In this document: piece by piece, positions 27,894-35,661 of the stretch
Numbering within the stretch: the first letter of the stretch is position 1
Layout of the letters: every line of letters begins with the position of its first letter
Assembly (NCBI GenBank): GCA_964574215.1
Contig: CAZNLR010000028.1
Span: 1-64,000, forward strand
Origin: GCA-2725625 sp964574215
GTDB lineage: Bacteria > Pseudomonadota > Alphaproteobacteria > Rhodospirillales > UBA2165
Direction: 5' to 3'
DNA length: 64,000 nucleotides
The notes under the pieces: model-generated
Told to the model about the DNA's origin: nothing
Databases searched by the model: none
What the model saw: only the letters and a program-made list of their open reading frames with translations
Position numbers and translations under genes: made by a program

Positions 27894-30284
27894 TTACTTC
27901 GAATCAAATACCCAAACGCCATTCCAGTCTTTCGGGTCTTCTTTTTTTAGATGCTCGCAACGCCCGATATAGATTTCCGACAGCTTATCGTCGGGATTAA
28001 GCTTTAACGCCTCATTGAAAGAGGCAATGGCCTTATCCCAGTCGCCGGAAGTAAAAGATTTGCGGCCCTCTTTGAAGTAGTTCACCACCTCCATGAGATT
28101 TGGAAAGGTTTCCTCGGTGTGGAAGTCTAGAACCTCATATACACCCACCGGTTCGGTCTTGCCTTTGACAATCACTTCGTCGATGTCCCGGGTGCGGTAT
28201 GTGCCCTTCAAGGCGGAATGCGTATATTCGCTTATCAGCAATTTAGCAGCATATTGCTTACAGGCGCTTTCAAGCCGAGCAGCCAAATTCACGCCGTCAC
28301 CGATCATGGTGTAGTCCATGCGTTTCGGGGACCCGATATTGCCCGATACGATCTTGCCGGTGTTAAGGCCGACGCCATGATGGACCGGCAACTGGCCGTT
28401 GGCCTCGCGTTCAATATTCCATTCTTCTAGACTGGTCAGCATTTTAATGGCGGCGCGAACTGCCCTGTCCTCGTCATCATCGTGACCGAAGGGAACGCCG
28501 AAGGCCGCCATAATGGCATCGCCGATAAACTTGTCGAGCATGCCGCCTTCATCAGTAATGATATCCACCATAATGGTGAAATAGTCATTGAGCAGGGAAA
28601 CCGTTCCCTGGGCGCCGAGGGTTTCCGTCAAAGTCGTGAAACTGCGAATATCGGAGAACAAGACCGTCGCCACCGTATCCTGGCCGCCTAGAATATCCTC
28701 TCCGCCGTCCATTAACTGATCCGCGACGCCCGGGTCCATGTAGCGCGACATGGTCGATTTCATCCGCTTTTCGGAACTGATGTCTTCAATCATGATCAGG
28801 GTGCCGAGTTTTTTACCTTCCTCGGCACTGATCAGAGGGAGAACCGTGGTATTAACCGACAAAGTCTCTTCGCCGAATTTCATCTCGGCGTCCATCATCA
28901 CATCGGATTCCTGCGTTTCTTCGACGCGCTCGACCCGGTCCATGATCCACTCGTTATCGTCGACGAAATATTCCGCCGCTGCCTGGCCGACTATCGATTC
29001 GGCTTCGATTCCCATGATGCGGATACCGGCAGCGTTGCAAGTCACAATATTGCCGTCTTCATCCAGGGTAATGACGCCGTTGGACATACTTTCCAGCATG
29101 CCTTCGTTGTAATTCTTCATGTTCTGGACGTCGTCGAACAGTTTGGCGTTTTCGAGGCCGATGGAAACCTGGGCGGTGAAGGCCTTCAAACGCTGTTCGT
29201 CTTCTGTCGTAAAGGGGCCACCGCGTTTGTTGAGAACCTGGGTGACGCCGATCATTTTACCGTTTTTATTGACCACAGGAACGCACAGTATTGAGCGCGT
29301 GAAATATCCGGTCTGTTTGTCAAAAGCCGGGTTAAATCTAAGATCGGCGTAGGCGTGCGGGATGTTGACAGTGTCGCCGGAAGTGAAAACCGCCCCAGCG
29401 ATGCCGAGATGATTGGGCAGGCGAATTTCACCGATGGAATCACCCTGGGCGATGCGCGAGAATAGCTCATTGGTTTTTTCATCATTGAGAAACAGGGTAG
29501 ACCGTTCGGCCTTGAGCATGCGGGTTGCTTCTCCCATGACTTTACCCAGCAGCTTGTCCAGTTCGATTTCCGAGGTGACATCCGATACGACATCGAGAAA
29601 CTCCATTTCCCGTGTCCGCGAGATGCGCATGCGTTCCACCTGCTGGGTGCTTTGGAGGGCCACCGCGGCCTGGGTCGCCAAAGCTTCCAAAAGTCCCAGA
29701 TCGTCCTTGGTGAACCGGCCTTTTTTCTTGTTGAGGGCCTGAACGACGCCAATAACTTCGCCGTTCACGGTGCGCACGGGGGCGCACATGATGCTTTTGG
29801 TTCTAAAACCGGTTTGCTGATCGACGGTCCGGTTAAACCGGCTATCCGCATAGGCGTCCAGGATTATGACGCCTTCGTTATTCGAGAAAGCGTGGCCGGC
29901 GACGCCGCTGTCATTGAGGACGCGAATTTCCCGTACCAGATCACCGAGCGCCACCCGCGAATACAATTCACCCGTGTCGGGATCATTTAGGAACAATGTC
30001 GCCCTTTCGGAATTGGTTTCTTCGGTCGTTATTTGGACGACTTCGTTGAGAACTTCACTTAACGTTTCAAACCCTGCGACCTGGCGGGATACGCCGAGCA
30101 AAAGCTCCGACCGGCGAAGTTTTTTCTCCAACTCGGATATTTTTTTCTGTTTGGCGTCGGCGGTCGTTTTTTTATTGCTGGTTTTTGTGCGTTTGGCCGC
30201 GCTTCCCACATTGCTGCCTGATCCGCCAGCATCGGCGCGCATCCCACCGCCGGAACCGTTGTTATGGCTTGAATCATTTGCCAT
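27894..30284 (-). CDS. Soluble GAF-GAF-PAS class III adenylate cyclase
   Basis: A 796-residue cytoplasmic protein. Order: a low-complexity Gly/Ser/Lys start (1-45), a short coiled coil, GAF1 (about 70-220), GAF2 (about 240-385), a PAS (about 390-515), then the cyclase domain with metal residues Asp545 (LFSDIRSFT) and Asp589 (KFIGDAIM), and YTMIGDGVNLAARLE. A TPR-like helical pair and the tail DWNGVWVFDSK close the protein. The GAF domains share the NDSGVAGHAF/RTKSIMCAPV-type pattern that may bind a cyclic nucleotide or other small ligand. It overlaps the end of the coiled-coil gene by 11 bases, so they are coupled. No membrane segment is seen. Confidence 0.92.
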   Translation of the reverse strand: MANDSSHNNGSGGGMRADAGGSGSNVGSAAKRTKTSNKKTTADAKQKKISELEKKLRRSELLLGVSRQVAGFETLSEVLNEVVQITTEETNSERATLFLNDPDTGELYSRVALGDLVREIRVLNDSGVAGHAFSNNEGVIILDAYADSRFNRTVDQQTGFRTKSIMCAPVRTVNGEVIGVVQALNKKKGRFTKDDLGLLEALATQAAVALQSTQQVERMRISRTREMEFLDVVSDVTSEIELDKLLGKVMGEATRMLKAERSTLFLNDEKTNELFSRIAQGDSIGEIRLPNHLGIAGAVFTSGDTVNIPHAYADLRFNPAFDKQTGYFTRSILCVPVVNKNGKMIGVTQVLNKRGGPFTTEDEQRLKAFTAQVSIGLENAKLFDDVQNMKNYNEGMLESMSNGVITLDEDGNIVTCNAAGIRIMGIEAESIVGQAAAEYFVDDNEWIMDRVERVEETQESDVMMDAEMKFGEETLSVNTTVLPLISAEEGKKLGTLIMIEDISSEKRMKSTMSRYMDPGVADQLMDGGEDILGGQDTVATVLFSDIRSFTTLTETLGAQGTVSLLNDYFTIMVDIITDEGGMLDKFIGDAIMAAFGVPFGHDDDEDRAVRAAIKMLTSLEEWNIEREANGQLPVHHGVGLNTGKIVSGNIGSPKRMDYTMIGDGVNLAARLESACKQYAAKLLISEYTHSALKGTYRTRDIDEVIVKGKTEPVGVYEVLDFHTEETFPNLMEVVNYFKEGRKSFTSGDWDKAIASFNEALKLNPDDKLSEIYIGRCEHLKKEDPKDWNGVWVFDSK

Positions 30285-30726
30285 TTAATTCTTCCAGTTC
30301 ATCCCTCAATGTCGATATGGTATCATGAAGATGCGATTTTTCGTCACGAATTTCACGATCCATTTCTTGAATTTGATCCTGGTAGGTAAATTTCACCTTT
30401 TCCATTTCATCGCGCAAGGACTGAATTGTGTCTTTAAGCTGGGTAATTTCGTTGGCTGAATCGGCAATTGCCTGTTGAACGGCTTCATCCTTGTCGAAGC
30501 GAAGCTTTTCCAGTTCATCGCGAAGGGCAGAAATCGTTCCCTTTAGTTGAGTAACTTCATTGACCGACGTGGACACCGCCTGCTGAACGTTGTCCTCATT
30601 GTCGAATTTAATACGTTCCAGTTCGTCCCGGAGCGCCTGGATGGTGTCTTTGAGCAGGCGAATCTCCGCCTCGGCTTGATGAAGCGCATCATCGTCGGAT
30701 TCAACAATTTGATACTCTTGTGACAT
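30274..30726 (-). CDS. Coiled-coil protein built of 36-residue repeats
   Basis: A 150-residue, highly charged helical protein with no membrane segment. After about 20 acidic residues it is a tandem repeat of 36 residues: three full copies and one half, each starting with LK(D/G)TIxxLRDELEK. The repeat is so regular that the DNA itself has a 108-base period. It would be a rod of defined length, probably dimeric or higher. The gene overlaps the GAF-PAS cyclase by 11 bases and precedes it, which suggests it scaffolds, localises or times that cyclase. I know of no named family for it. Confidence 0.8.
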   Translation of the reverse strand: MSQEYQIVESDDDALHQAEAEIRLLKDTIQALRDELERIKFDNEDNVQQAVSTSVNEVTQLKGTISALRDELEKLRFDKDEAVQQAIADSANEITQLKDTIQSLRDEMEKVKFTYQDQIQEMDREIRDEKSHLHDTISTLRDELEELNGK

Positions 30727-30984
30727 TTACCTTCCGCAGGACCCTAAAGAACTGATATCATTGATCAAGTTTGATCTATTAATCTTATAATATTTTGATT
30801 GTAAATGATGAAAAAACTCTCAAATAAAAGCTAACGACCGTTTCCTGTAAGTTTATTACCATTCTGAGCGTTAAATAATTTGTTGCGTGTCGTGTTAATA
30901 TTTTAAGAAATTCCAATATTAAACATAAAATCCTTAGATTAAAAAATAAAAGTAAATTGGGTACCAGGGTAAGGTGAATAAATT

Positions 30985-31284
30985 ATGAGCCTAATTATCG
31001 GCGCCATTGCAGTTTTTATCGCCTTGTGTGCGCTCTGGATGGTTGCCAGCGTCAATAGAAATCTTGAAATGAAAACAAAGTATTATGCGGAAATGCAAAT
31101 GCAATCTTTGAGTAATTCGATCAGCGACAATGCAAATAAAATAGATATCCTGCAAAGACGGATTTCAGGGCTGGAAAAAATTATCAAAGACGACGAAGTG
31201 TCCCGTGAACTGGCCGCTGATAAGCTTGAAGAAATGGAAAAAATCGTAAACGACATTAGATCGGAATTGATTTCTAACGGATAA
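30985..31284 (+). CDS. Small single-pass membrane protein with coiled coil
   Basis: A 99-residue protein with one N-terminal membrane helix (about 2-23), followed by an alpha-helical, heptad-type stretch to the C-terminus (ISDNANKIDILQRRISGLEKI). The gene starts 260 bases away from the divergent coiled-coil gene and lies 48 bases before the subtilase, so it may be co-transcribed with the latter. A GGTAAGGTG site precedes the ATG by about ten bases. Function unknown. Confidence 0.65.
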   Translation: MSLIIGAIAVFIALCALWMVASVNRNLEMKTKYYAEMQMQSLSNSISDNANKIDILQRRISGLEKIIKDDEVSRELAADKLEEMEKIVNDIRSELISNG

Positions 31285-31332
31285 TGGGTTTACGTATTAA
31301 GATTAATATAAGAAGAATTTAATTAATAAGGA

Positions 31333-32706
31333 ATGGGCGGAAAAGTGCTTCGAATTGCAATGATTTTAGGTGGTGTCGCGGTCGTCGCCGGTATCGGTTG
31401 GGGCGTTATCGTTTTTATGAGCAAAAAAGACCCCAAGCAGGTAGTGCAGGCGGAATCAAAAGCCGCAAAAGCGATTCCGAAGAAAAAAAAGCGGACCTTT
31501 GACGCCAAACGGTTGAAAGATCTGAAAGAAAAGAAGGCCGATCCCACCCAGTTCAGCAGCTTCGATCCTGAAAACAGCTATGAAGAAGGCGAATTGGTCG
31601 TGGTCGATCCGCCCGCCGGATTCGCAGAGGGGGCGAGTTCGCTGGGCTTTACGATATTGGAACGTGTGCAGTTGGAGGAATTGTCATTTTCCGTCTTTCG
31701 GGTGCGCATCCCCTCGGGCCAGAATGTTCGGTCCGCCCGCCGCTCCCTTCTGGGCCGCTATCCGGGTCTGATCATTGACGCTAACCACCAATACGACCCG
31801 TCCCAGGAACGTCGTTCGCGCCGCAAAAGATCGTCTTCTGGCTCCGGGTCGGCCGCCGATCAATTGAAAAAGCGCCGGGCGGCAAAGGCAACCGGCAGCA
31901 AAGCGCAAGACGCCATCGGCTGGGCCAATTCTGCGACCTGCGGCAAGGGTGTCCGGCTGGGCATGATCGATTCGGGGGTTGACCTGAAACATCCGGCGCT
32001 GAGAGGCCAGAAAGTCGAATTCAGATCTTTTCACAGTAAAAAGCGTCGCCCCGGCCCGTCCGAACACGGCACGTCGGTTGCCGCTATGTTGGTGGGAAAG
32101 CCGAGCTCAAAAGGTTGGGGCGGATTGCTGCCGGGCGCGGAATTAAAAGCCGCCAACATGTTTGAACTCAATAAAATCGGTAAAAAAGTCGGTAACGTTA
32201 TCGCTCTGCTGAAAGGATTGAACTGGCTGGCCAAACAGAAAGTCCACGTCATCAATCTCAGCATCGCCGGTACCAACAACAAAGCCGTCAACAAGGCCTT
32301 TAAAATAGCCCGAAAAAAAGGCCTGGTGATGATTGCGGCGGCGGGCAACTGGGGTCGGTCGGACAAGCCGGCATACCCGGCTGCGTACCGTGATGTTGTC
32401 GCCGTGACGGCCGTCGGCGCCTATCAGGGAATTTATAAAAAAGCCAACAAAGGCGACTATATCGAGTTCGCGGCGCCGGGTGTGCGTATGTGGACGGCCG
32501 TACCGGGAGGCGGCAAATACCAAAGCGGAACGTCCTTTGCCACGCCTTATATTACGGCACTCATGGGGTTGGAGATTTCCAAAGGCGCGGCGAAAAGTCC
32601 CGATACCCTACGGTCCATCCTGAAATCGCAAATCAAGGATTTGGGACGCAAGGGCAAAGACCCGACCTACGGCTGGGGTTACGTCCAGAAACAACCCAGA
32701 TGTTAG
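31333..32706 (+). CDS. Membrane-anchored S8 subtilisin-like serine protease
   Basis: A 457-residue protease with an N-terminal membrane helix (about 7-29), a Lys-rich juxtamembrane segment, a small prodomain-like region (about 85-155, ending in IDANHQYDP), a basic Arg/Ser linker (158-190) and a subtilase domain. The catalytic set is complete: Asp213 in MIDSGVD, His245 in EHGTS, Asn339 in AAAGNWG and Ser401 in SGTSFATP. It is therefore likely active, on the periplasmic face if the N-terminus is inside. It is convergent with the response regulator gene across an inverted repeat. Possible partners are the cyclases or the type I system, but that is inference. The ATG overlaps an AAGGA, so a GTG at 31345 is an alternative start. 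Confidence 0.9.
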   Translation: MGGKVLRIAMILGGVAVVAGIGWGVIVFMSKKDPKQVVQAESKAAKAIPKKKKRTFDAKRLKDLKEKKADPTQFSSFDPENSYEEGELVVVDPPAGFAEGASSLGFTILERVQLEELSFSVFRVRIPSGQNVRSARRSLLGRYPGLIIDANHQYDPSQERRSRRKRSSSGSGSAADQLKKRRAAKATGSKAQDAIGWANSATCGKGVRLGMIDSGVDLKHPALRGQKVEFRSFHSKKRRPGPSEHGTSVAAMLVGKPSSKGWGGLLPGAELKAANMFELNKIGKKVGNVIALLKGLNWLAKQKVHVINLSIAGTNNKAVNKAFKIARKKGLVMIAAAGNWGRSDKPAYPAAYRDVVAVTAVGAYQGIYKKANKGDYIEFAAPGVRMWTAVPGGGKYQSGTSFATPYITALMGLEISKGAAKSPDTLRSILKSQIKDLGRKGKDPTYGWGYVQKQPRC

Positions 32707-32724
32707 CCGCTGCGTTTAACTGAT

Positions 32725-32768
32725 TTGCAATAAAAGGGGTAAAAGGGGACCGTCCCCTTTTATTGCAA
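32725..32768. terminator. Bidirectional terminator with overlapping inverted repeats
   Basis: TTGCAATAAAAGGGG (32725-32739) and its perfect complement (32754-32768) are 15-base arms. Inside, a second perfect palindrome AAAAGGGGAC-C-GTCCCCTTTT (32741-32761) uses the same right arm, so two hairpins compete. It lies between the convergent subtilase and response regulator genes and should end both transcripts. Confidence 0.65.
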
Positions 32769-32783
32769 TACCAGTTCTATTCG

Positions 32784-33710
32784 TTAGCCGCCGCGCTTGA
32801 CCGATTCGGAAATACTGCGGGCGATATCGGCGTCGGCGCCCTCGGCGTTGATGGCGGCGGAAATTGCTTGAGACATTTTTTGCATCAGTTCGAGATCTTT
32901 GGATTCCGGCTCTTTCGGTCGCAGGCAGATTCTGTTGACCACCGTCAGCAAAGTCTCGCACAGATCACCCACATGATCATACTTCGTGTCTTTGAGACGC
33001 CGGCCCGTATCTTGGGATATATACAGCAGGTGTTTCAATTTGTCTGAAATCTCATCATAGGCGCCGGCTTGATAAAGCGGCATGATTTCGTCAACCAGAT
33101 AAGTGACCTGAAAAGCGTTCCTCTCGATCTTTTGTTCGTTCAACACGTTAATGAAGCTATCTACGACTTTTTGGTAACTTTCCGGTTTTACATCGCCCGA
33201 AGCTTTTATCTTGACCGGATTGGGAACGTCGAACTCGGGAATTTCCATTGTTCCGGGGCGGTGCGCGCTGCGGCGGGTCGGTCCGATATAATTTGAGGTG
33301 ACGACAAATTTTTTGCGTTCCGCCACCAGGTACTTCATACGCTTGATCAATGTATCGGCGGTGATCGGTTTCAAGACGAGATCATCGGAACCGGCGTCAA
33401 TGATCGACATGATCTGTTCTTTAGAGGGATCCTGAACCAGCGTAACGATGACGATGAACGGGTTATCTCCCAAGCGGTGATTGCGAATATCGCGAAGCAA
33501 TTGGCAGACATCACCGCTAGGTAAAGCATGATCGGCAATCAATAGATCGACTTCGTTGGCTTCGACGGCGTCGCGGATCACCGTCATATCGTCGGTATCC
33601 ACCATTTCCCTGAAACCTTCACGGTGGAGGATCGACTTTATCTCGGTGCGTATCTGCCGACCATCGTCGGCGATCATTACGCCGATCTTATTGAAATCGA
33701 AATCAGTCAT
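32784..33710 (-). CDS. Response regulator with C-terminal helical domain
   Basis: A 308-residue two-component receiver protein. The receiver domain (about 8-130) has the acidic pocket IADD (Asp15, Asp16), the phospho-accepting Asp60 in LLIADHALPSGD and Lys114 in LVLKPIT. After a charged linker the C-terminal 140 residues are helical (LRPKEPESKDLELMQKM) with no DNA-binding or enzymatic signature that I recognise. So it probably acts through protein contacts. It begins 31 bases after the iron-sulfur protein gene on the same strand and may be co-transcribed with it; no cognate kinase is adjacent. Confidence 0.88.
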   Translation of the reverse strand: MTDFDFNKIGVMIADDGRQIRTEIKSILHREGFREMVDTDDMTVIRDAVEANEVDLLIADHALPSGDVCQLLRDIRNHRLGDNPFIVIVTLVQDPSKEQIMSIIDAGSDDLVLKPITADTLIKRMKYLVAERKKFVVTSNYIGPTRRSAHRPGTMEIPEFDVPNPVKIKASGDVKPESYQKVVDSFINVLNEQKIERNAFQVTYLVDEIMPLYQAGAYDEISDKLKHLLYISQDTGRRLKDTKYDHVGDLCETLLTVVNRICLRPKEPESKDLELMQKMSQAISAAINAEGADADIARSISESVKRGG

Positions 33711-33741
33711 GGGTTTCTAATGAATAAAATAATAACTGTCT

Positions 33742-34719
33742 CTAGGAATTCCCAGCCGCCGCGCGTCTCTTCAACATTTTTTCGGACAGTTTCGGCCCCG
33801 TCCCGGGTTCGGACCAAGGACAGACTTCTATGCAAATAGAGCACCCCATGTGATCGGAAAAGTAAAAAATGCATTTGTCGAAATCGACGTACCATTTTTC
33901 GACTCCGCGGACCATTTGTTTGGTGTCGAAAACTGCGCCCGGCGGGCATTCGGTAACGCACCGTTTGCAGGACTTACAGAAATCCTCGGCGCCAAAGTCG
34001 ACCGGTTCGTCGACAGCCATGGGCATATCGGTCAGCACCGAAGTAATGCGGAAGTTGGAGCCATATTCACGGCTGATTAAAGAGCCGTGCTTGCCCAACG
34101 TGCCAATCCCGGAAGCGATGGCCATGGGGTGTTGCATGAGGTCTTCACCGATGCCGTAGCCTTCCGCCTGCCAGCCCAATGACCGGATATATGCGGCCAG
34201 CTTGTTGGCCCTTTTTGAACCTTTGAGGTAGCCGTGCATAACTTCTTTGGCGGCCGGTGTGTGGGGAGCCTCGACCATGGCGTCACGGTCCATCACCGTT
34301 CCCAGCATTATGGCGTATTTGTAGGGAAAGGCGTTTTCCTTATACTGGCTGTCGTCATCATAAAGAGCGATACCGACCAGTTCAGCGCCAATCTCTTTTG
34401 CCTTGGCTTTGATCTCGTCGGCCATTGCCTTGGGATCGGAGACTTCGATGGGCTCTCGGGTAACCGCGCCAGCGGCATTACGGCGTTCCCAAAGGCCCCT
34501 GATATTTACCCAAAATACCTTCCAGGGGTTAGACATGTTGAAAAACGTGTCTAACGCAGCCCATGGAATTTCCTCCCGGCCGGCGCCGCGGCCAGTGTTG
34601 TGAAACGGGGGACGGGGACGGGTTTTTTCAGTGGACCCGAGGCCATTTATGTCATTGCCCGAGTAGGGTATTTTTTTGTACGCGAAGGCATATTCGGCCG
34701 GCGGGGCATTGGGTTTCAT
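33742..34719 (-). CDS. Reductive-dehalogenase-like iron-sulfur protein
   Basis: A 325-residue protein with two C-terminal 4Fe-4S motifs: FCKSCKRCVTECPPGAV (about 245) and a second set in FDKCIFYFSDHMGCSICIEVCP (about 280). The preceding region GTLGKHGSLISREYGSNFRITSVLTDMP is the pattern of cobalamin-dependent reductive dehalogenases (RdhA) and their epoxyqueuosine-reductase relatives. There is no Tat signal peptide, so the protein is cytoplasmic, unlike respiratory RdhA. The N-terminal helical part (FHNTGRGAGREEIPWAALDTFF) is RdhA-like. It shares an ATGA overlap with the small gene before it. Dehalogenation activity is not established. Confidence 0.82.
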   Translation of the reverse strand: MKPNAPPAEYAFAYKKIPYSGNDINGLGSTEKTRPRPPFHNTGRGAGREEIPWAALDTFFNMSNPWKVFWVNIRGLWERRNAAGAVTREPIEVSDPKAMADEIKAKAKEIGAELVGIALYDDDSQYKENAFPYKYAIMLGTVMDRDAMVEAPHTPAAKEVMHGYLKGSKRANKLAAYIRSLGWQAEGYGIGEDLMQHPMAIASGIGTLGKHGSLISREYGSNFRITSVLTDMPMAVDEPVDFGAEDFCKSCKRCVTECPPGAVFDTKQMVRGVEKWYVDFDKCIFYFSDHMGCSICIEVCPWSEPGTGPKLSEKMLKRRAAAGNS

Positions 34720-34961
34720 CAGACGTCACCCCCGCCCATAATATTGTCGATATAGTATATATTACCGGTCCTCTTGGCTTCCCGGTGGGTGCGGCGAATA
34801 CGCCCGCCAATAGTCAGCCACATCCAGACGATGCGGGCCAGATAGCGAAAAACAAAAACGTCGCGTTTGCGGCGCAGCCAAAAACTGTCTTCTTTGATAC
34901 GGAATTGTTTTTCGCTGGAAGTTTCTTGCCGATTCGGCGTCTGGCTTTGGCTGTCATCCAT
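34719..34961 (-). CDS. Small protein overlapping the RdhA-like gene
   Basis: From the ATG at 34961, which follows a GGGGAG ribosome site, the product is 80 residues: a polar Gln/Ser-rich start, a basic middle (FWLRRKRDVFVFRYLARIVWMW) that may form an amphipathic or membrane helix, and a short C-terminus. An in-frame ATG at 34976 is weaker. The stop codon overlaps the start of the RdhA-like gene (ATGA), so the two are translationally coupled. Respiratory RdhA have a small membrane anchor RdhB; whether this is an analogue cannot be decided here, since only one short hydrophobic stretch is present. Confidence 0.65.
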   Translation of the reverse strand: MDDSQSQTPNRQETSSEKQFRIKEDSFWLRRKRDVFVFRYLARIVWMWLTIGGRIRRTHREAKRTGNIYYIDNIMGGGDV

Positions 34962-35155
34962 TTGTCCGCTCCCCATTTTTTTCGCAATTTACTCTGCCAG
35001 AACTCATCCGATCCCGCAACTTTTGCACCGTTTTATTGGTTTTTGGACCAATCTGACTTATGATTTGTAGAGTCCAACAACTGGAAATTGCCGGGTGATG
35101 GGCATATTTAAATATGTAGAGTGGGGAATTTACCTCGCTGAATTGTGAGGATCTG

Positions 35156-35587
35156 ATGCAAGTTTCGACAATTCTGAATGAAAAAGGCGCCGAGGTCGTC
35201 ACCACCAGCGCCGCTACTCCGATCCAAGACATTGCAGTTTTGCTGACCAACAAACGTATTGGCGCCATCGTCGTGACCGACGAAAATGGCGCCGTTTCCG
35301 GCATTATTTCGGAGCGTGATATTGTCCGCGGACTCTGTGAAAATGATGGCAGCCTCGTCAGTCAAACGGCGGGTGATCTTATGACTGCGAATGTCATTAC
35401 CTGCGATCTGAACAGCAAGGTCGATGACCTAATGCGGGAAATGACTGATAGCCGGATTCGTCATCTGCCGGTGGTCGAAGACGGCAAATTGGTCGGGCTG
35501 GTGAGCATCGGCGACGTGGTCAAAAACAGACTGATGGAACTGGAATCCGAAAGCAGCATGCTGCGCGAGTATATTGAGCACGGTTAA
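35156..35587 (+). CDS. CBS-domain-pair protein
   Basis: A 143-residue protein made of two CBS motifs (about 8-60 and 72-125), each with the LTNKRIGAIVV / MTDSRIRHLPVV pattern. Such stand-alone pairs bind adenine nucleotides or SAM and regulate a partner. There is no catalytic domain. A GAGGAT site sits 5 bases before the ATG. It is divergent from the small gene of the RdhA-like unit and converges on the ankyrin gene. The partner is unknown. Confidence 0.9.
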   Translation: MQVSTILNEKGAEVVTTSAATPIQDIAVLLTNKRIGAIVVTDENGAVSGIISERDIVRGLCENDGSLVSQTAGDLMTANVITCDLNSKVDDLMREMTDSRIRHLPVVEDGKLVGLVSIGDVVKNRLMELESESSMLREYIEHG

Positions 35588-35661
35588 CAGGGAAATAAGT
35601 TCGCGACCCAAATGGCGCGCAATAATTTGAAGTGCCGGACAAAACCGGATGCCGTTCCGGT

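Noticed and set aside
27751..27972. 73-codon plus-strand frame overlapping the end of the GAF cyclase
   Set aside because: It lies over the DnaA-box-like gap and the cyclase 3' end and has no motif or ribosome site.
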